Shown piece by piece: positions 33,822 to 33,987 of a stretch of DNA of 33,987 bases. Origin of the DNA: CAWDPQ01 sp049642465 (GTDB lineage: Bacteria > Acidobacteriota > Vicinamibacteria > Vicinamibacterales > 2-12-FULL-66-21); the NCBI GenBank assembly GCA_049642465.1, contig JBAROV010000092.1, positions 1-33,987 on the forward strand, in the 5' to 3' direction. The number at the start of each line of letters is the position of its first letter. Positions within the stretch are counted from its first letter, which is position 1. The notes below the pieces were generated by a model that did not search any database, was not told where the DNA came from, and saw only the letters and a program-made list of their open reading frames with translations. The translations under genes were made by a program, and so were the position numbers.

Positions 33822-33987
33822 ATGGACACACTCCGCCAGGATCTCCTGTACGCGTTCCGCCACTTGCGCAAGTCGCCCGGTTATGCAGTGGTCACGGTGC
33901 TGACACTTGCCCTCGGCATCGGCGCCAACAGCGCCATCTTCAGCGTCGTCAACGGCGTGTTGCTCAAACCGTTGCCCTATCCCGATC
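33822..33987 (+). CDS. ADOP/MacB-type ABC transporter permease (3' end missing)
   Basis: Only the first 55 codons are in the window. The start MDTLRQDLLYAFRHLRKSPG, then TVLTLALGIGANSAIFSVVN and GVLLKPLPYPD, is the hallmark of the ADOP family (acidobacterial duplicated orphan permease). These are MacB/FtsX-like permeases of about 800 residues that are usually encoded without an ATPase. The amphipathic N-terminus and first transmembrane helix are visible. GAGG lies 6 bases before the ATG. Imperfect tandem CTCCCG units occur at 33783-33810, just upstream. Its substrate is unknown. Confidence 0.95.
   Translation, partial: MDTLRQDLLYAFRHLRKSPGYAVVTVLTLALGIGANSAIFSVVNGVLLKPLPYPD

Overview
The window looks like a chromosomal segment of an Acidobacteriota bacterium, most likely of the class Vicinamibacteria. 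This is inferred from high GC, a transmembrane Ser/Thr kinase with TPR repeats, several M16 peptidases, a BACON-repeat giant, HAF-repeat and Lcl-type secreted mosaics, an ADOP-type MacB permease and DUF2071. No rRNA or taxon-specific marker is present. Most products are exported, and no phage, IS element or CRISPR array was seen.

Layout. (1) 1-1908: the 3' part of a large secreted protein built from two alternating Ig-like modules. (2) 1921-4938 (-): a zinc-ribbon / Ser-Thr kinase / TM / TPR receptor. (3) 5104-13842 (-): a five-gene run that reads redoxin -> cytochrome c/copper monooxygenase/beta-propeller -> full-length M16 peptidase -> M16 active subunit -> M16 inactive subunit. The gaps are 3 bp, 47 bp, 206 bp and a 4-bp overlap. 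(4) 13902-14143 (-): a frameshifted methyltransferase relic lying in the divergent promoter region. (5) 14093-16844 (+): an uncharacterised secreted protein overlapping a subclass B3 metallo-beta-lactamase, then a lone tungstate-type binding protein bracketed by a tRNA-like relic and an intact tRNA-Leu(UAA). (6) 17193-21305 (-): a 1370-residue secreted mosaic (BNR propeller split by HAF repeats, Lcl domain, PKD/HYR domains). (7) 21397-24658 (+): a multi-spanning GT-C-like membrane protein coupled to a class C beta-lactamase-fold serine hydrolase. (8) 25017-25801 (+): a small secreted beta-barrel-like protein and a single-domain response regulator. (9) 25824-32192 (-): a giant exported protein of 23 BACON units, each with two cysteines, including a four-unit block present three times in tandem. 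(10) 32359-33686 (-): DUF2071, a 69-codon remnant that looks like an internally deleted SpoIIE/RsbU phosphatase, and a small secreted protein. (11) 33822-end (+): the start of an ADOP/MacB permease.

The most interesting functional cluster is (3). A PHM-like two-copper monooxygenase with all six copper ligands visible, carrying its own c-heme and a propeller, is preceded by a redoxin and followed by three M16 metallopeptidases, all exported. A periplasmic peptide oxidation/processing role is a reasonable hypothesis, but it is inference only. The other striking object is the BACON giant, whose higher-order repeat records recent expansion by duplication of a 1,035-bp block.
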